From: Luidia sarsii
Lineage: Eukaryota > Echinodermata > Asteroidea > Paxillosida > Luidiidae
Length of the DNA: 64,000 nucleotides
Assembly (NCBI GenBank): GCA_949987565.1
Contig: OX465114.1
Location: forward strand, 1,054,001-1,118,000
Direction of reading: 5' to 3'
The translations under genes and the position numbers were made by a program. A model generated the notes under the pieces. It made no database searches, was not told where the DNA came from, and saw nothing but the letters and a program-made list of their open reading frames with translations. Shown here one piece after another: positions 12,801 to 26,300 of the stretch. How positions within the stretch are numbered: the stretch's first letter is position 1; every line of letters starts with the position of its first letter.

Positions 12801-15800
12801 CATTGTCCAGTCGCTGGCATAATTGTCGACGGCAGAGAGTGACTGAGCAGAAAGATAGGGTTTGAAAATTAATATCTCATTAACTAAGATGCTGACGACA
12901 TTCAAATTTGTCCTAGGAAGAGGCCTAGGGTTCTTCTAACAACAGGTGTTAAAGTTACTGAGTTTGGAGAACATTTCTTTTGATGGTTTTCCAGGGAAAG
13001 GCAACGACCCTTCATCTGTCTGAGTGTCAACTGTCTATTCATACGAGTAGACGTTGATTCGCAGATTTTGCAGGTGATAGGCAGAGATATATTCCTTGCG
13101 TGTTCATATCGTTTTACATTTTAGGTTTTGATGCTTGAAACTTGGCATGAAAGTAGCCCTGGGATTCCTCCAGTGGCCTGAGTAAAAACATCTGAATTCG
13201 GAGTCAATTTCTATTCAAACATTTTCAAGAGAAGGGAGCGACCCTACCTGTTTCTCTGAGCTGCCATTGTCAAGTCGGTGGCATAATGGTCGACGGCAGA
13301 GAGTGACTGAGCAGAAAGATAGGGTTTGGAAATTAATATCTCATTAAATATTATGCTGACGACATTCAAATTTGTCCTAGGAAGAGGCCTAGGATTCTTC
13401 TAACAAGAAGTGTTAAAGTTACTGAGTTTGGAGAACATTTCTTTTGATGGTTTTCCAGGGAAAGGCAACGACCCTTCATCTGTCTGAGTGTCAACTGTAT
13501 ATTCATACGAGTAGACGTTAACTCGCTGACTTTGGAGGTGATAGGCAGAGATATTTTCCTTGCGTGTTCATTTCGTAATACATTTTAGGTTTTGATGCTT
13601 GAAATTTGGCGTGAAAGTAGCCCTGGGATTCCTCCAGTGGCCTGAGTCAAAACATCTGAATTCGGAGTCAATTTCTATTCAAACATTTTCATGAGAAGGG
13701 AGCGACCCTACCTGTTTCTCTGAGCTGCCATTGTCCAGTCGCTGGCATAATGGTCGACGGCAGAGAGTGACTGAGCAGAAAGATAGAGATTGGAAATTAA
13801 TATCTCAATAAATATTATGCTGACGACATTCAAATTTGCCCTAGGAAGAGGCCTTTGATTCTTCTAACAAGAAGTGTTAAAGTTACTGAGTTTGGAGAAC
13901 ATTTCTTTTGATGGTTTTCCAGGGAAAGGCAACGACCCTTCATCTGTCTGAGTGTCAACTGTGTATTCATACGAGTAGACGTTAACTCGCTGGCTTTGGA
14001 GGTGATGGGCAGAGATATATTCCTTGCGTGTTCATATCGTTTTACATTTTAGGTTTTGATGCTTGAAACTTGGCATGAAAGTAGCCCTGGGATTCCTCCA
14101 GTGGCCTGAGTCAAAACATCTGAATTCGGAGTCAATTTCTATTCAAACATTTTCAGGAGAAGGGAGCGACCCTACCTGTTTCTCTGAGCTGCCATTGTCC
14201 AGTCGCTGGCATAATTGTCGACGGCAGAGAGTGACTGAGCAGAAAGATAGGGTTTGAAAATTAATATCTCATTAACTAAGATGCTGACGACATTCAAATT
14301 TGTCCTAGGAAGAGGCCTAGGGTTCTTCTAACAACAGGTGTTAAAGTTACTGAGTTTGGAGAACATTTCTTTTGATGGTTTTCCAGGGAAAGGCAACGAC
14401 CCTTCATCTGTCTGAGTGTCAACTGTCTATTCATACGAGTAGACGTTGATTCGCAGATTTTGCAGGTGATGGGCAGAGATATATTCCTTGCGTGTTCATA
14501 TCGTTTTACATTTTAGGTTTTGATTCTTGAAACTTGGCATGAAAGTAGCCCTAGGATTCCTCCAGTGGCCTGAGTCAAAACATCTGAATTCGGAGTCAAT
14601 TTCTATTCAAACATTTTCAGGAGAAGGGAGCGACTCTACCTGATTCTCTGAGCTGCCATTGTCCAGTCGCTGGCATAATTGTCGACGGCAGAGAGTGTCT
14701 GAGCAGAAAGATAGGGTTTGGAAATTAATATCTCATTAACTAAGATGCTGACGACATTCAAATTTGTCCTAGGAAGAGGCCTAGGGTTCTTCTAACAACA
14801 GGTGTTAAAGTTACTGAGTTTGGAGAACATTTCTTTTGATGGTTTTCCAGGGAAAGGCAACGACCCTTCATCTGTCTGAGTGTCAACTGTGTATTCATAC
14901 GAGTAGACGGTAACTCGCTGGCTTTGGAGGTGATAGGCAGAGATATATTCCTTGCGTGTTCATATCGTAATACATTTTAGGTTTTGATGCTTGAAACTTG
15001 GCATGAAAGTAGCCCTGGGATTCCTCCAGTGGCCTGAGTAAAAACATCTGAATTCGGAGTCAATTTCTATTCAAACATTTTCAAGAGAAGGGAGCGACCC
15101 TACCTGTTTCTCTGAGCTGCCATTGTCAAGTCGGTGGCATAATGGTCGACGGCAGAGAGTGACTGAGCAGAAAGATAGGGTTTGGAAATTAATATCTCAT
15201 TAAATATTATGCTGACGACATTCAAATTTGTCCTAGGAAGAGGCCTAGGATTCTTCTAACAAGAAGTGTTAAAGTTACTGAGTTTGGAGAACATTTCTTT
15301 TGATGGTTTTCCAGGGAAAGGCAACGACCCTTCATCTGTCTGAGTGTCAACTGTATATTCATACGAGTAGACGTTAACTCGCTGACTTTGGAGGTGATAG
15401 GCAGAGATATTTTCCTTGCGTGTTCATATCGTAATACATTTTAGGTTTTGATGCTTGAAATTTGGCGTGAAAGTAGCCCTGGGATTCCTCCAGTGGCCTG
15501 AGTCAAAACATCTGAATTCGGAGTCAATTTCTAATCAAACATTTTCATGAGAAGGGAGCGACCCTACCTGTTTCTCTGAGCTGCCATTGTCCAGTCGCTG
15601 GCATAATGGTCGACGGCAGAGAGTGACTGAGCAGAAAGATAGAGTTTGGAAATTAATATCTCAATAAATATTATGCTGACGACATTCAAATTTGCCCTAG
15701 GAAGAGGCCTTTGATTCTTCTAACAAGAAGTGTTAAAGTTACTGAGTTTGGAGAACATTTCTTTTGATGGTTTTCCAGGGAAAGGCAACGACCCTTCATC

Positions 15801-17700
15801 TGTCTGAGTGTCAACTGTGTATTCATACGAGTAGACGTTAACTCGCTGGCTTTGGAGGTGATGGGCAGAGATATATTCCTTGCGTGTTCATATCGTTTTA
15901 CATTTTAGGTTTTGATGCTTGAAACTTGGCATGAAAGTAGCCCTGGGATTCCTCCAGTGGCCTGAGTCAAAACATCTGAATTCGGAGTCAATTTCTATTC
16001 AAACATTTTCAGGAGAAGGGAGCGACCCTACCTGTTTCTCTGAGCTGCCATTGTCCAGTCGCTGGCATAATTGTCGACGGCAGAGAGTGACTGAGCAGAA
16101 AGATAGGGTTTGAAAATTAATATCTCATTAACTAAGATGCTGACGACATTCAAATTTGTCCTAGGAAGAGGCCTAGGGTTCTTCTAACAACAGGTGTTAA
16201 AGTTACTGAGTTTGGAGAACATTTCTTTTGATGGTTTTCCAGGGAAAGGCAACGACCCTTCATCTGTCTGAGTGTCAACTGTCTATTCATACGAGTAGAC
16301 GTTGATTCGCAGATTTTGCAGGTGATAGGCAGAGATATATTCCTTGCGTGTTCATATCGTTTTACATTTTAGGTTTTGATGCTTGAAACTTGGCATGAAA
16401 GTAGCCCTGGGATTCCTCCAGTGGCCTGAGTAAAAACATCTGAATTCGGAGTCAATTTCTATTCAAACATTTTCAAGAGAAGGGAGCGACCCTACCTGTT
16501 TCTCTGAGCTGCCATTGTCAAGTCGGTGGCATAATGGTCGACGGCAGAGAGTGACTGAGCAGAAAGATAGGGTTTGGAAATTAATATCTCATTAAATATT
16601 ATGCTGACGACATTCAAATTTGTCCTAGGAAGAGGCCTAGGATTCTTCTAACAAGAAGTGTTAAAGTTACTGAGTTTGGAGAACATTTCTTTTGATGGTT
16701 TTCCAGGGAAAGGCAACGACCCTTCATCTGTCTGAGTGTCAACTGTATATTCATACGAGTAGACGTTAACTCGCTGACTTTGGAGGTGATAGGCAGAGAT
16801 ATTTTCCTTGCGTGTTCATTTCGTAATACATTTTAGGTTTTGATGCTTGAAATTTGGCGTGAAAGTAGCCCTGGGATTCCTCCAGTGGCCTGAGTCAAAA
16901 CATCTGAATTCGGAGTCAATTTCTATTCAAACATTTTCATGAGAAGGGAGCGACCCTACCTGTTTCTCTGAGCTGCCATTGTCCAGTCGCTGGCATAATG
17001 GTCGACGGCAGAGAGTGACTGAGCAGAAAGATAGAGATTGGAAATTAATATCTCAATAAATATTATGCTGACGACATTCAAATTTGCCCTAGGAAGAGGC
17101 CTTTGATTCTTCTAACAAGAAGTGTTAAAGTTACTGAGTTTGGAGAACATTTCTTTTGATGGTTTTCCAGGGAAAGGCAACGACCCTTCATCTGTCTGAG
17201 TGTCAACTGTGTATTCATACGAGTAGACGTTAACTCGCTGGCTTTGGAGGTGATGGGCAGAGATATATTCCTTGCGTGTTCATATCGTTTTACATTTTAG
17301 GTTTTGATGCTTGAAACTTGGCATGAAAGTAGCCCTGGGATTCCTCCAGTGGCCTGAGTCAAAACATCTGAATTCGGAGTCAATTTCTATTCAAACATTT
17401 TCAGGAGAAGGGAGCGACCCTACCTGTTTCTCTGAGCTGCCATTGTCCAGTCGCTGGCATAATTGTCGACGGCAGAGAGTGACTGAGCAGAAAGATAGGG
17501 TTTGAAAATTAATATCTCATTAACTAAGATGCTGACGACATTCAAATTTGTCCTAGGAAGAGGCCTAGGGTTCTTCTAACAACAGGTGTTAAAGTTACTG
17601 AGTTTGGAGAACATTTCTTTTGATGGTTTTCCAGGGAAAGGCAACGACCCTTCATCTGTCTGAGTGTCAACTGTCTATTCATACGAGTAGACGTTGATTC
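6900..17700. repeat. 7-monomer higher-order repeat, ~3,248 bp
   Basis: Diagnostic monomer variants recur at 3,248 bp, or 3,251 bp across one indel. The gattcgcag variant recurs at about 11,198 and 14,446. The acggtaactcgc variant recurs at 8,412, 11,660 and 14,908. The rare ttctaatcaaac variant recurs at about 9,035, 12,283 and 15,531. The tagacctagg/ggtagagagtg-type monomer recurs at 7,061 and 10,312. The extra 3 bp comes from an A-run insertion near 8,041 (ggcataaaaaaag in place of ggcatgaaag). Boundaries are approximate because copies grade into related arrangements on both sides. Confidence 0.8.
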
Positions 17701-20700
17701 GCAGATTTTGCAGGTGATGGGCAGAGATATATTCCTTGCGTGTTCATATCGTTTTACATTTTAAGTTTTGATTCTTGAAACTTGGCATGAAAGTAGCCCT
17801 AGGATTCCTCCAGTGGCCTGAGTCAAACATCTGAATTCGGAGTCAATTTCTATTCAAACATTTTCAGGAGAAGGGAGTGACTCTACCTGTTTCTCTGAGC
17901 TGCCATTGTCCAGTCGCTGGCATGATTGTCGACGGCAGAGAGTGACTGAGCAGAAAGATAGGGTTTGGAAATTAATATCTCATTAAATATTATGCTGACG
18001 ACATTCAAATTTGTCCTAGGAAGAGGCCTAGGATTCTTCTAACAAGAAGTGTTAAAGTTACTGAGTTTGGAGAACATTTCTTTTGATGGTTTTCCAGGGA
18101 AAGGCAACGACCCTTCATCTGTCTGAGTGTCAACTGTGTATTCATACGAGTAGACGTGAACTCGCTGACTTTGGACGTGATAGGCAGAGATATTTTCCTT
18201 GCGTGTTCATATCGTAATACATTTTAGGTTTTTATGCTTGAAACTTGGCATGAAAGTAGCGCTAGGATTCCTCCAGTGGCCTGAGTCAAAACATCTGAAT
18301 TCGGAGTCAATTTCTATTCAAACATTTTCAGGAGAAGGGAGCGACCCTACCTGTTTCTCTGAGCTGCCATTGTCAAGTCGCTGGCATAATGGTCGACGGT
18401 AGAGAGTGACTGAGCAGAAAGATAGGGTTTGGAAATTAATATCTCAATAAGTATTATGCTGACGACATTCAAATTTGCCCTAGGAAGAGGCCTTGGATTC
18501 TTCTAACAAGAAGTGTTAAAGTTACCGAGTTTGGAGAACATTTCTTTTGATGGTTTTCCAGGGAAAGGCAACGACCCTTCATCTGTCTGAGTGTCAACTG
18601 TGTATTCATACGAGTACACGTTAACTCGCTGGTTTTGGAGGTGATAGGCAGAGATATATTCCTTGCGTGTTCATATCGTAATATAATTTAGGTTTTGATG
18701 CTTGAAACTTGGCATGAAAGTAGCCCTGGGATTCCTCCAGTGGCCTGAGTCAAAACATCTGAATTTGGAGTCAATTTCTATTCAAACATTTTCAGGAGAA
18801 GGGAGCGACCCTACCTGTTTCTCTGAGCTGCCATTGTCCAGTCGCTGGCATAATTGTCGACGGCAGAGAGTGACTGAGCAGAAAGATAGGGTTTGAAAAT
18901 TAATATCTCATTAACTAAGATGCTGACGACATTCAAATTTATCCTAGGAAGAGGCCTAGGGTTCTTCTAACAACAGGTGTTAAAGTTACTGAGTTTGGAG
19001 AACATTTCTTTTGATGGTTTTCCAGGGAAAGGCAACGACCCTTCATCTGTCTGAGTGTCAACTGTGTATTCATACGAGTAGACGTTAACTCGCTGGCTTT
19101 GGAGGTGATAGGCAGAGATATATTCCTTGCGTGTTCATATCGTAATACATTTTAGGTTTTGATGCTTGAAACTTGGCATGAAAGTAGCCCTGGGATTCCT
19201 TCAGTGGCCTGAGTCAAAACATCTGAATTCGGAGCCAATTTCTATTCAAACATTTTCATGAGAAGGGAGCGACCCTACCTGTTTCTCTGAGCTGCCATTG
19301 TCCAGTCGCTGGCATAATGGTCGACGGCAGAGAGTGACTGAGCAGAAAGATAGGGTTTGGAAATTAATATCTCATTAAATATTATGCTGACGACATTCAA
19401 ATTTGTCCTAGGAAGAGGCCTAGGATTCTTCTAACAAGAAGTGTTAAAGTTACTGAGTTTGGAGAACATTTCTTTTGATGGTTTTCCAGGGAAAGGCAAC
19501 GACCCTTCATCTGTCTGAGTGTCAACTGTGTATTCATACGAGTAGACGTTAACTCGCTGACTTTGGAGGTGATAGGCAGAGATATATTCCTTGCGTGTTC
19601 ATATCGTAATACATTTAAGGTTTTGATGCTTGAAACTTGGCATGAAAGTAGCCCTGGGATTCCTCCAGTGGCCTGAGTCAAAACATCTGAATTCGGAGTC
19701 AATTTCTATTCAAACATTTTCAGGAGAAAGGAGCAACCCTACCTGTTTCTTTGAGCTGCCATTGTCCAGTCGCTGGCATAATTGTCGACGGCAGAGAGTG
19801 ACTGAGCAGAAAGATAGGGTTTGGAAATTAATATCTCATTAACTAAGATGCTGACGACATTCAAATTTGTCCTAGGAAGAGGCCTAGGGTTCTTCTAACA
19901 ACAGGTGTTAAAGTTACTGAGTTTGGAGAACATTTCTTTTGATGGTTTTCCAGGGAAAGGCAACGACCCTTCATCTGTCTGAGTGTCAACTGTGTATTCA
20001 TACGAGTAGACGTTACCTCGCTGGCTTTGGAGGTGATGGGCAGAGATATATTCCTTGCGTGTTCATATCGTTTTACATTTTAGGTTTTGATGCTTGAAAC
20101 TTGGCATGAAAGTAGCCCTGGGATTCCTCCAGTGGCCTGAGTCAAAACATCTGAATTCGGAGTCAATTTCTATTCAAACATTTTCAGGAGAAGGGAGCGA
20201 CCCTACCTGTTTCTCTGAGCTGCCATTGTCCAGTCGCTGGCATAATTGTCGACGGCAGAGAGTGACTGAGCAGAAAGATAGGGTTTGAAAATTAATATCT
20301 CATTAACTAAGATGCTGACGACATTCAAATTTGTCCTAGGAAGAGGCCTAGGGTTCTTCTAAAAACAGGTGTTAAAGTTACTGAGTTTGGAGAACATTTC
20401 TTTTGATGGTTTTCCAGGGAAAGGCAACGACCCTTCATCTGTCTGAGTGTCAACTGTGTATTCATACGAGTAGACGTTAACTCGCTGGCTTTGGAGGTGA
20501 TAGGCAGAGATATATTCCTTGCGTGTTCATATCGTAATACATTTTAGGTTTTGATGCTTGAAACTTGGCATGAAAGTAGCCCTGGGATTCCTCCAGTAGC
20601 CTGAGTAAAAACATCTGAATTCGGAGTCAATTTCTATTCAAAGATTTTCAAGAGAAGGGAGCGACCCTACCTGTTTCTCTGAGCTGCCATTGTCAAGTCG

Positions 20701-23318
20701 GTGGCATAATGGTCGACGGCAGAGAGTGACTCAGCAGAAAGATAGGGTGTGGAATTTAATATCTCATTAAATATTATGCTGACGACATTCAAATTTGTCC
20801 TAGGAAGAGGCCAAGGATTCTTCTAACAAGAAGTGTTAAAGTTACTGAGTTTGGAGAACATTTCTTTTGATGGTTTTCCAGGGAAAGGCAACGACCCTTC
20901 ATCTGTCTGAGTGTCAACTGTGTATTCATACGAGTAGACGTTAACTCGCTGACTTTGGAGGTGATAGGCAGAGATATTTTCCTTGCGTGTTCATATCGTA
21001 ATATAATTTAGGTTTTTATGCTTGAAACTTGGCATGAAAGTAGCCCTAGGGATCCTCAAGTGGCCTGAGTCAAAACATCTGAATTCGGAGTCAATTTCTA
21101 TTCAAACATTTTCAGGAGAAGGGAGCGACCCTACCTGTTTCTCTGAGCTGCCATTGTCCAGTCGCTGGCATAATTGTCGACGGCAGAGAGTGACTGAGCA
21201 GAAAGATACGGTTTGGAAATTAATATCTCATTAACTAAGATGCTGACGACATTCAAATTTGTCCTAGGAAGAGGCCTAGGGTTCTTCTAACAACAGGTGT
21301 TAAAGTTACTGAGTTTGGAGAACATTTCTTTTGATGGTTTTCCAGGGAAAGGCAACGACCCTTCATCTGTCTGAGTGTCAACTGTGTATTCTTACGAGTA
21401 GACGTTGATTCGCAGATTTTGCAGGTGATGGGCAGAGATATATTCCTTGCGTGTTCATATCGTTTTACATTTTAGGTTTTGATTCTTGAAACTTGGCATG
21501 AAAGTAGCCCTAGGATTCCTCCAGTGGCCTGAGTCAAAACATCTGAATTCGGAGTCAATTTCTATTCAAACATTTTCAGGAGAAGGGAGCGACTCTACCT
21601 GTTTCTCTGAGCTGCCATTGTCCAGTCGCTGGCATAATTGTCGACGGCAGAGAGTGTCTGAGCAGAAAGATAGGGTTTGGAAATTAATATCTCATTAACT
21701 AAGATGCTGACGACATTCAAATTTGTCCTAGGAAGAGGCCTAGGGTTCTTCTAACAACAGGTGTTAAAGTTACTGAGTTTGGAGAACATTTCTTTTGATG
21801 GTTTTCCAGGGAAAGGCAACGACCCTTCATCTCTCTGAGTGTCAACTGTGTATTCATACGAGTAGACGTTAACTCGCTGGCTTTGGAGGTGATAGGCAGA
21901 GATATATTCCTTGCGTGTTCATATCGTAATACATTTTAGGTTTTGATGCTTGAAACTTGGCATGAAAGTAGCCCTGGGATTCCTCCAGTGGCCTGAGTAA
22001 AAACATCTGAATTCGGAGTCAATTTCTATTCAAATATTTTCAAGAGAAGGGAGCGACCCTACCTCTTTCTCTGAGCTGCCATTGTCAAGTCGGTGGCATA
22101 ATGGTCGACGGCAGAGAGTGACTGAGCAGAAAGATAGGGTTTGGAAATTAATATCTCATTAAATATTATGCTGACGACATTCAAATTTGTCCTAGGAAGA
22201 GGCCTAGGATTCTTCTAACAAGAAGTGTTAAAGTTACTGAGTTTGGAGAACATTTCTTTTGATGGTTTTCCAGGGAAAGGCAACGACCCTTCATCTGTCT
22301 GAGTGTCAACTGTGTATTCATACGAGTAGACGTTAACTCGCTGGCTTTGGAGGTGATAGGAAGAGATATATTCCTTGCGTGTTCATATCGTAATACATTT
22401 TAGGTTTTGATGCTTGAAATTTGGCGTGAAAGTAGCCCTGGGATTCCTCCAGTGGCCTGAGTCAAAACATCTGAATTCGGAGTCAATTTCTATTCAAACA
22501 TTTTCATGAGAAGGGAGCGACCCTACCTGTTTCTCTGAGCTGCCATTGTCCAGTCGCTGGCATAATTGTCGACGGCAGAGAGTGACTGAGCAGAAAGATA
22601 CGGTTTGGAAATTAATATCTCATTAACTAAGATGCTGACGACATTCAAATTTGTCCTAGGAAGAGGCCTAGGGTTCTTCTAACAACAGGTGTTAAAGTTA
22701 CTGAGTTTGGAGAACATTTCTTTTGATGGTTTTCCAGGGAAAGGCAACGACCCTTCATCTGTCTGAGTGTCAACTGTGTATTCTTACGAGTAGACGTTGA
22801 TTCGCAGATTTTGCAAGTGATGGGCAGAGATATATTCCTTGCGTGTTCATATCGTTTTACATTTTAGGTTTTGATTCTTGAAACTTGGCATGAAAGTAGC
22901 CCTAGGATTCCTCCAGTGGCCTGAGTCAAAACATCTGAATTCGGAGTCAATTTCTATTCAAACATTTTCAGGAGAAGGGAGCGACTCTACCTGTTTCTCT
23001 GAGCTGCCATTGTCCAGTCGCTGGCATAATTGTCGACGGCAGAGAGTGTCTGAGCAGAAAGATAGGGTTTGGAAATTAATATCTCATTAACTAAGATGCT
23101 GACGACATTCAAATTTGTCCTAGGAAGAGGCCTAGGGTTCTTCTAACAACAGGTGTTAAAGTTACTGAGTTTGGAGAACATTTCTTTTGATGGTTTTCCA
23201 GGGAAAGGCAACGACCCTTCATCTCTCTGAGTGTCAACTGTGTATTCATACGAGTAGACGTTAACTCGCTGGCTTTGGAGGTGATAGGCAGAGATATATT
23301 CCTTGCGTGTTCATATCG
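16360..23318. repeat. 15-monomer higher-order repeat, copy 1 (6,959 bp)
   Basis: Every diagnostic variant here reappears 6,959 bp downstream, for example the 18,199 and 25,158 monomers, the gaaaggagcaacc variant at 19,727 and 26,686, and the agggatcctcaag variant near 21,047 and 28,006. I noticed only about ten substitutions between the copies, such as 18,261 g against c at 25,220, and taggcgttg near 28,358 against tagacgttg. This means very high identity and a recent duplication. Its first part overlaps the 7-monomer pattern, so the longer unit was probably built from the shorter one. Inside it, a 3-monomer (1,392-bp) repeat links the 21,486 and 22,878 monomers. Confidence 0.85.
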
Positions 23319-26300
23319 TAATACATTTTAGGTTTTGATGCTTGAAACTTGGCATGAAAGTAGCCCTGGGATTCCTCCAGTGGCCTGAGTAAAAACATCT
23401 GAATTCGGAGTCAATTTCTATTCAAACATTTTCAAGAGAAGGGAGCGACCCTACCTGTTTCTCTGAGCTGCCATTGTCAAGTCGGTGGCATAATGGTCGA
23501 CGGCAGAGAGTGACTGAGCAGAAAGATAGGGTTTGGAAATTAATATCTCATTAAATATTATGCTGACGACATTCAAATTTGTCCTAGGAAGAGGCCTAGG
23601 ATTCTTCTAACAAGAAGTGTTAAAGTTACTGAGTTTGGAGAACATTTCTTTTGATGGTTTTCCAGGGAAAGGCAACGACCCTTCATCTGTCTGAGTGTCA
23701 ACTGTATATTCATACGAGTAGACGTTAACTCGCTGACTTTGGAGGTGATAGGCAGAGATATTTTCCTTGCGTGTTCATATCGTAATACATTTTAGGTTTT
23801 GATGCTTGAAATTTGGCGTGAAAGTAGCCCTGGGATTCCTCCAGTGGCCTGAGTCAAAACATCTGAATTCGGAGTCAATTTCTATTCAAACATTTTCATG
23901 AGAAGGGAGCGACCCTACCTGTTTCTCTGAGCTGCCATTGTCCAGTCGCTGGCATAATGGTCGACGGCAGAGAGTGACTGAGCAGAAAGATAGAGATTGG
24001 AAATTAATATCTCAATAAATATTATGCTGACGACATTCAAATTTGCCCTAGGAAGAGGCCTTTGATTCTTCTAACAAGAAGTGTTAAATTTACTGAGTTT
24101 GGAGAACATTTCTTTTGATGGTTTTCCAGGGAAAGGCAACGACCCTTCATCTGTCTGAGTGTCAACTGTGTATTCATACGAGTAGACGTTAACTCGCTGG
24201 CTTTGGAGGTGATGGGCAGAGATATATTCCTTGCGTGTTCATATCGTTTTACATTTTAGGTTTTGATGCTTGAAACTTGGCATGAAAGTAGCCCTGGGAT
24301 TCCTCCAGTGGCCTGAGTCAAAACATCTGAATTCGGAGTCAATTTCTATTCAAACATTTTCAGGAGAAGGGAGCGACCCTACCTGTTTCTCTGAGCTGCC
24401 ATTGTCCAGTCGCTGGCATAATTGTCGACGGCAGAGAGTGACTGAGCAGAAAGATAGGGTTTGAAAATTAATATCTCATTAACTAAGATGCTGACGACAT
24501 TCAAATTTGTCCTAGGAAGAGGCCTAGGGTTCTTCTAACAACAGGTGTTAAAGTTACTGAGTTTGGAGAACATTTCTTTTGATGGTTTTCCAGGGAAAGG
24601 CAACGACCCTTCATCTGTCTGAGTGTCAACTGTCTATTCATACGAGTAGACGTTGATTCGCAGATTTTGCAGGTGATGGGCAGAGATATATTCCTTGCGT
24701 GTTCATATCGTTTTACATTTTAAGTTTTGATTCTTGAAACTTGGCATGAAAGTAGCCCTAGGATTCCTCCAGTGGCCTGAGTCAAACATCTGAATTCGGA
24801 GTCAATTTCTATTCAAACATTTTCAGGAGAAGGGAGTGACTCTACCTGTTTCTCTGAGCTGCCATTGTCCAGTCGCTGGCATGATTGTCGACGGCAGAGA
24901 GTGACTGAGCAGAAAGATAGGGTTTGGAAATTAATATCTCATTAAATATTATGCTGACGACATTCAAATTTGTCCTAGGAAGAGGCCTAGGATTCTTCTA
25001 ACAAGAAGTGTTAAAGTTACTGAGTTTGGAGAACATTTCTTTTGATGGTTTTCCAGGGAAAGGCAACGACCCTTCATCTGTCTGAGTGTCAACTGTGTAT
25101 TCATACGAGTAGACGTGAACTCGCTGACTTTGGACGTGATAGGCAGAGATATTTTCCTTGCGTGTTCATATCGTAATACATTTTAGGTTTTTATGCTTGA
25201 AACTTGGCATGAAAGTAGCCCTAGGATTCCTCCAGTGGCCTGAGTCAAAACATCTGAATTCGGAGTCAATTTCTATTCAAACATTTTCAGGAGAAGGGAG
25301 CGACCCTACCTGTTTCTCTGAGCTGCCATTGTCAAGTCGCTGGCATAATGGTCGACGGTAGAGAGTGACTGAGCAGAAAGATAGGGTTTGGAAATTAATA
25401 TCTCAATAAATATTATGCTGACGACATTCAAATTTGCCCTAGGAAGAGGCCTTGGATTCTTCTAACAAGAAGTGTTAAAGTTACCGAGTTTGGAGAACAT
25501 TTCTTTTGATGGTTTTCCAGGGAAAGGCAACGACCCTTCATCTGTCTGAGTGTCAACTGTGTATTCATACGAGTACACGTTAACTCGCTGGTTTTGGAGG
25601 TGATAGGCAGAGATATATTCCTTGCGTGTTCATATCGTAATATAATTTAGGTTTTGATGCTTGAAACTTGGCATGAAAGTAGCCCTGGGATTCCTCCAGT
25701 GGCCTGAGTCAAAACATCTGAATTTGGAGTCAATTTCTATTCAAACATTTTCAGGAGAAGGGAGCGACCCTACCTGTTTCTCTGAGCTGCCATTGTCCAG
25801 TCGCTGGCATAATTGTCGACGGCAGAGAGTGACTGAGCAGAAAGATAGGGTTTGAAAATTAATATCTCATTAACTAAGATGCTGACGACATTCAAATTTA
25901 TCCTAGGAAGAGGCCTAGGGTTCTTCTAACAACAGGTGTTAAAGTTACTGAGTTTGGAGAACATTTCTTTTGATGGTTTTCCAGGGAAAGGCAACGACCC
26001 TTCATCTGTCTGAGTGTCAACTGTGTATTCATACGAGTAGACGTTAACTCGCTGGCTTTGGAGGTGATAGGCAGAGATATATTCCTTGCGTGTTCATATC
26101 GTAATACATTTTAGGTTTTGATGCTTGAAACTTGGCATGAAAGTAGCCCTGGGATTCCTTCAGTGGCCTGAGTCAAAACATCTGAATTCGGAGCCAATTT
26201 CTATTCAAACATTTTCATGAGAAGGGAGCGACCCTACCTGTTTCTCTGAGCTGCCATTGTCCAGTCGCTGGCATAATGGTCGACGGCAGAGAGTGACTGA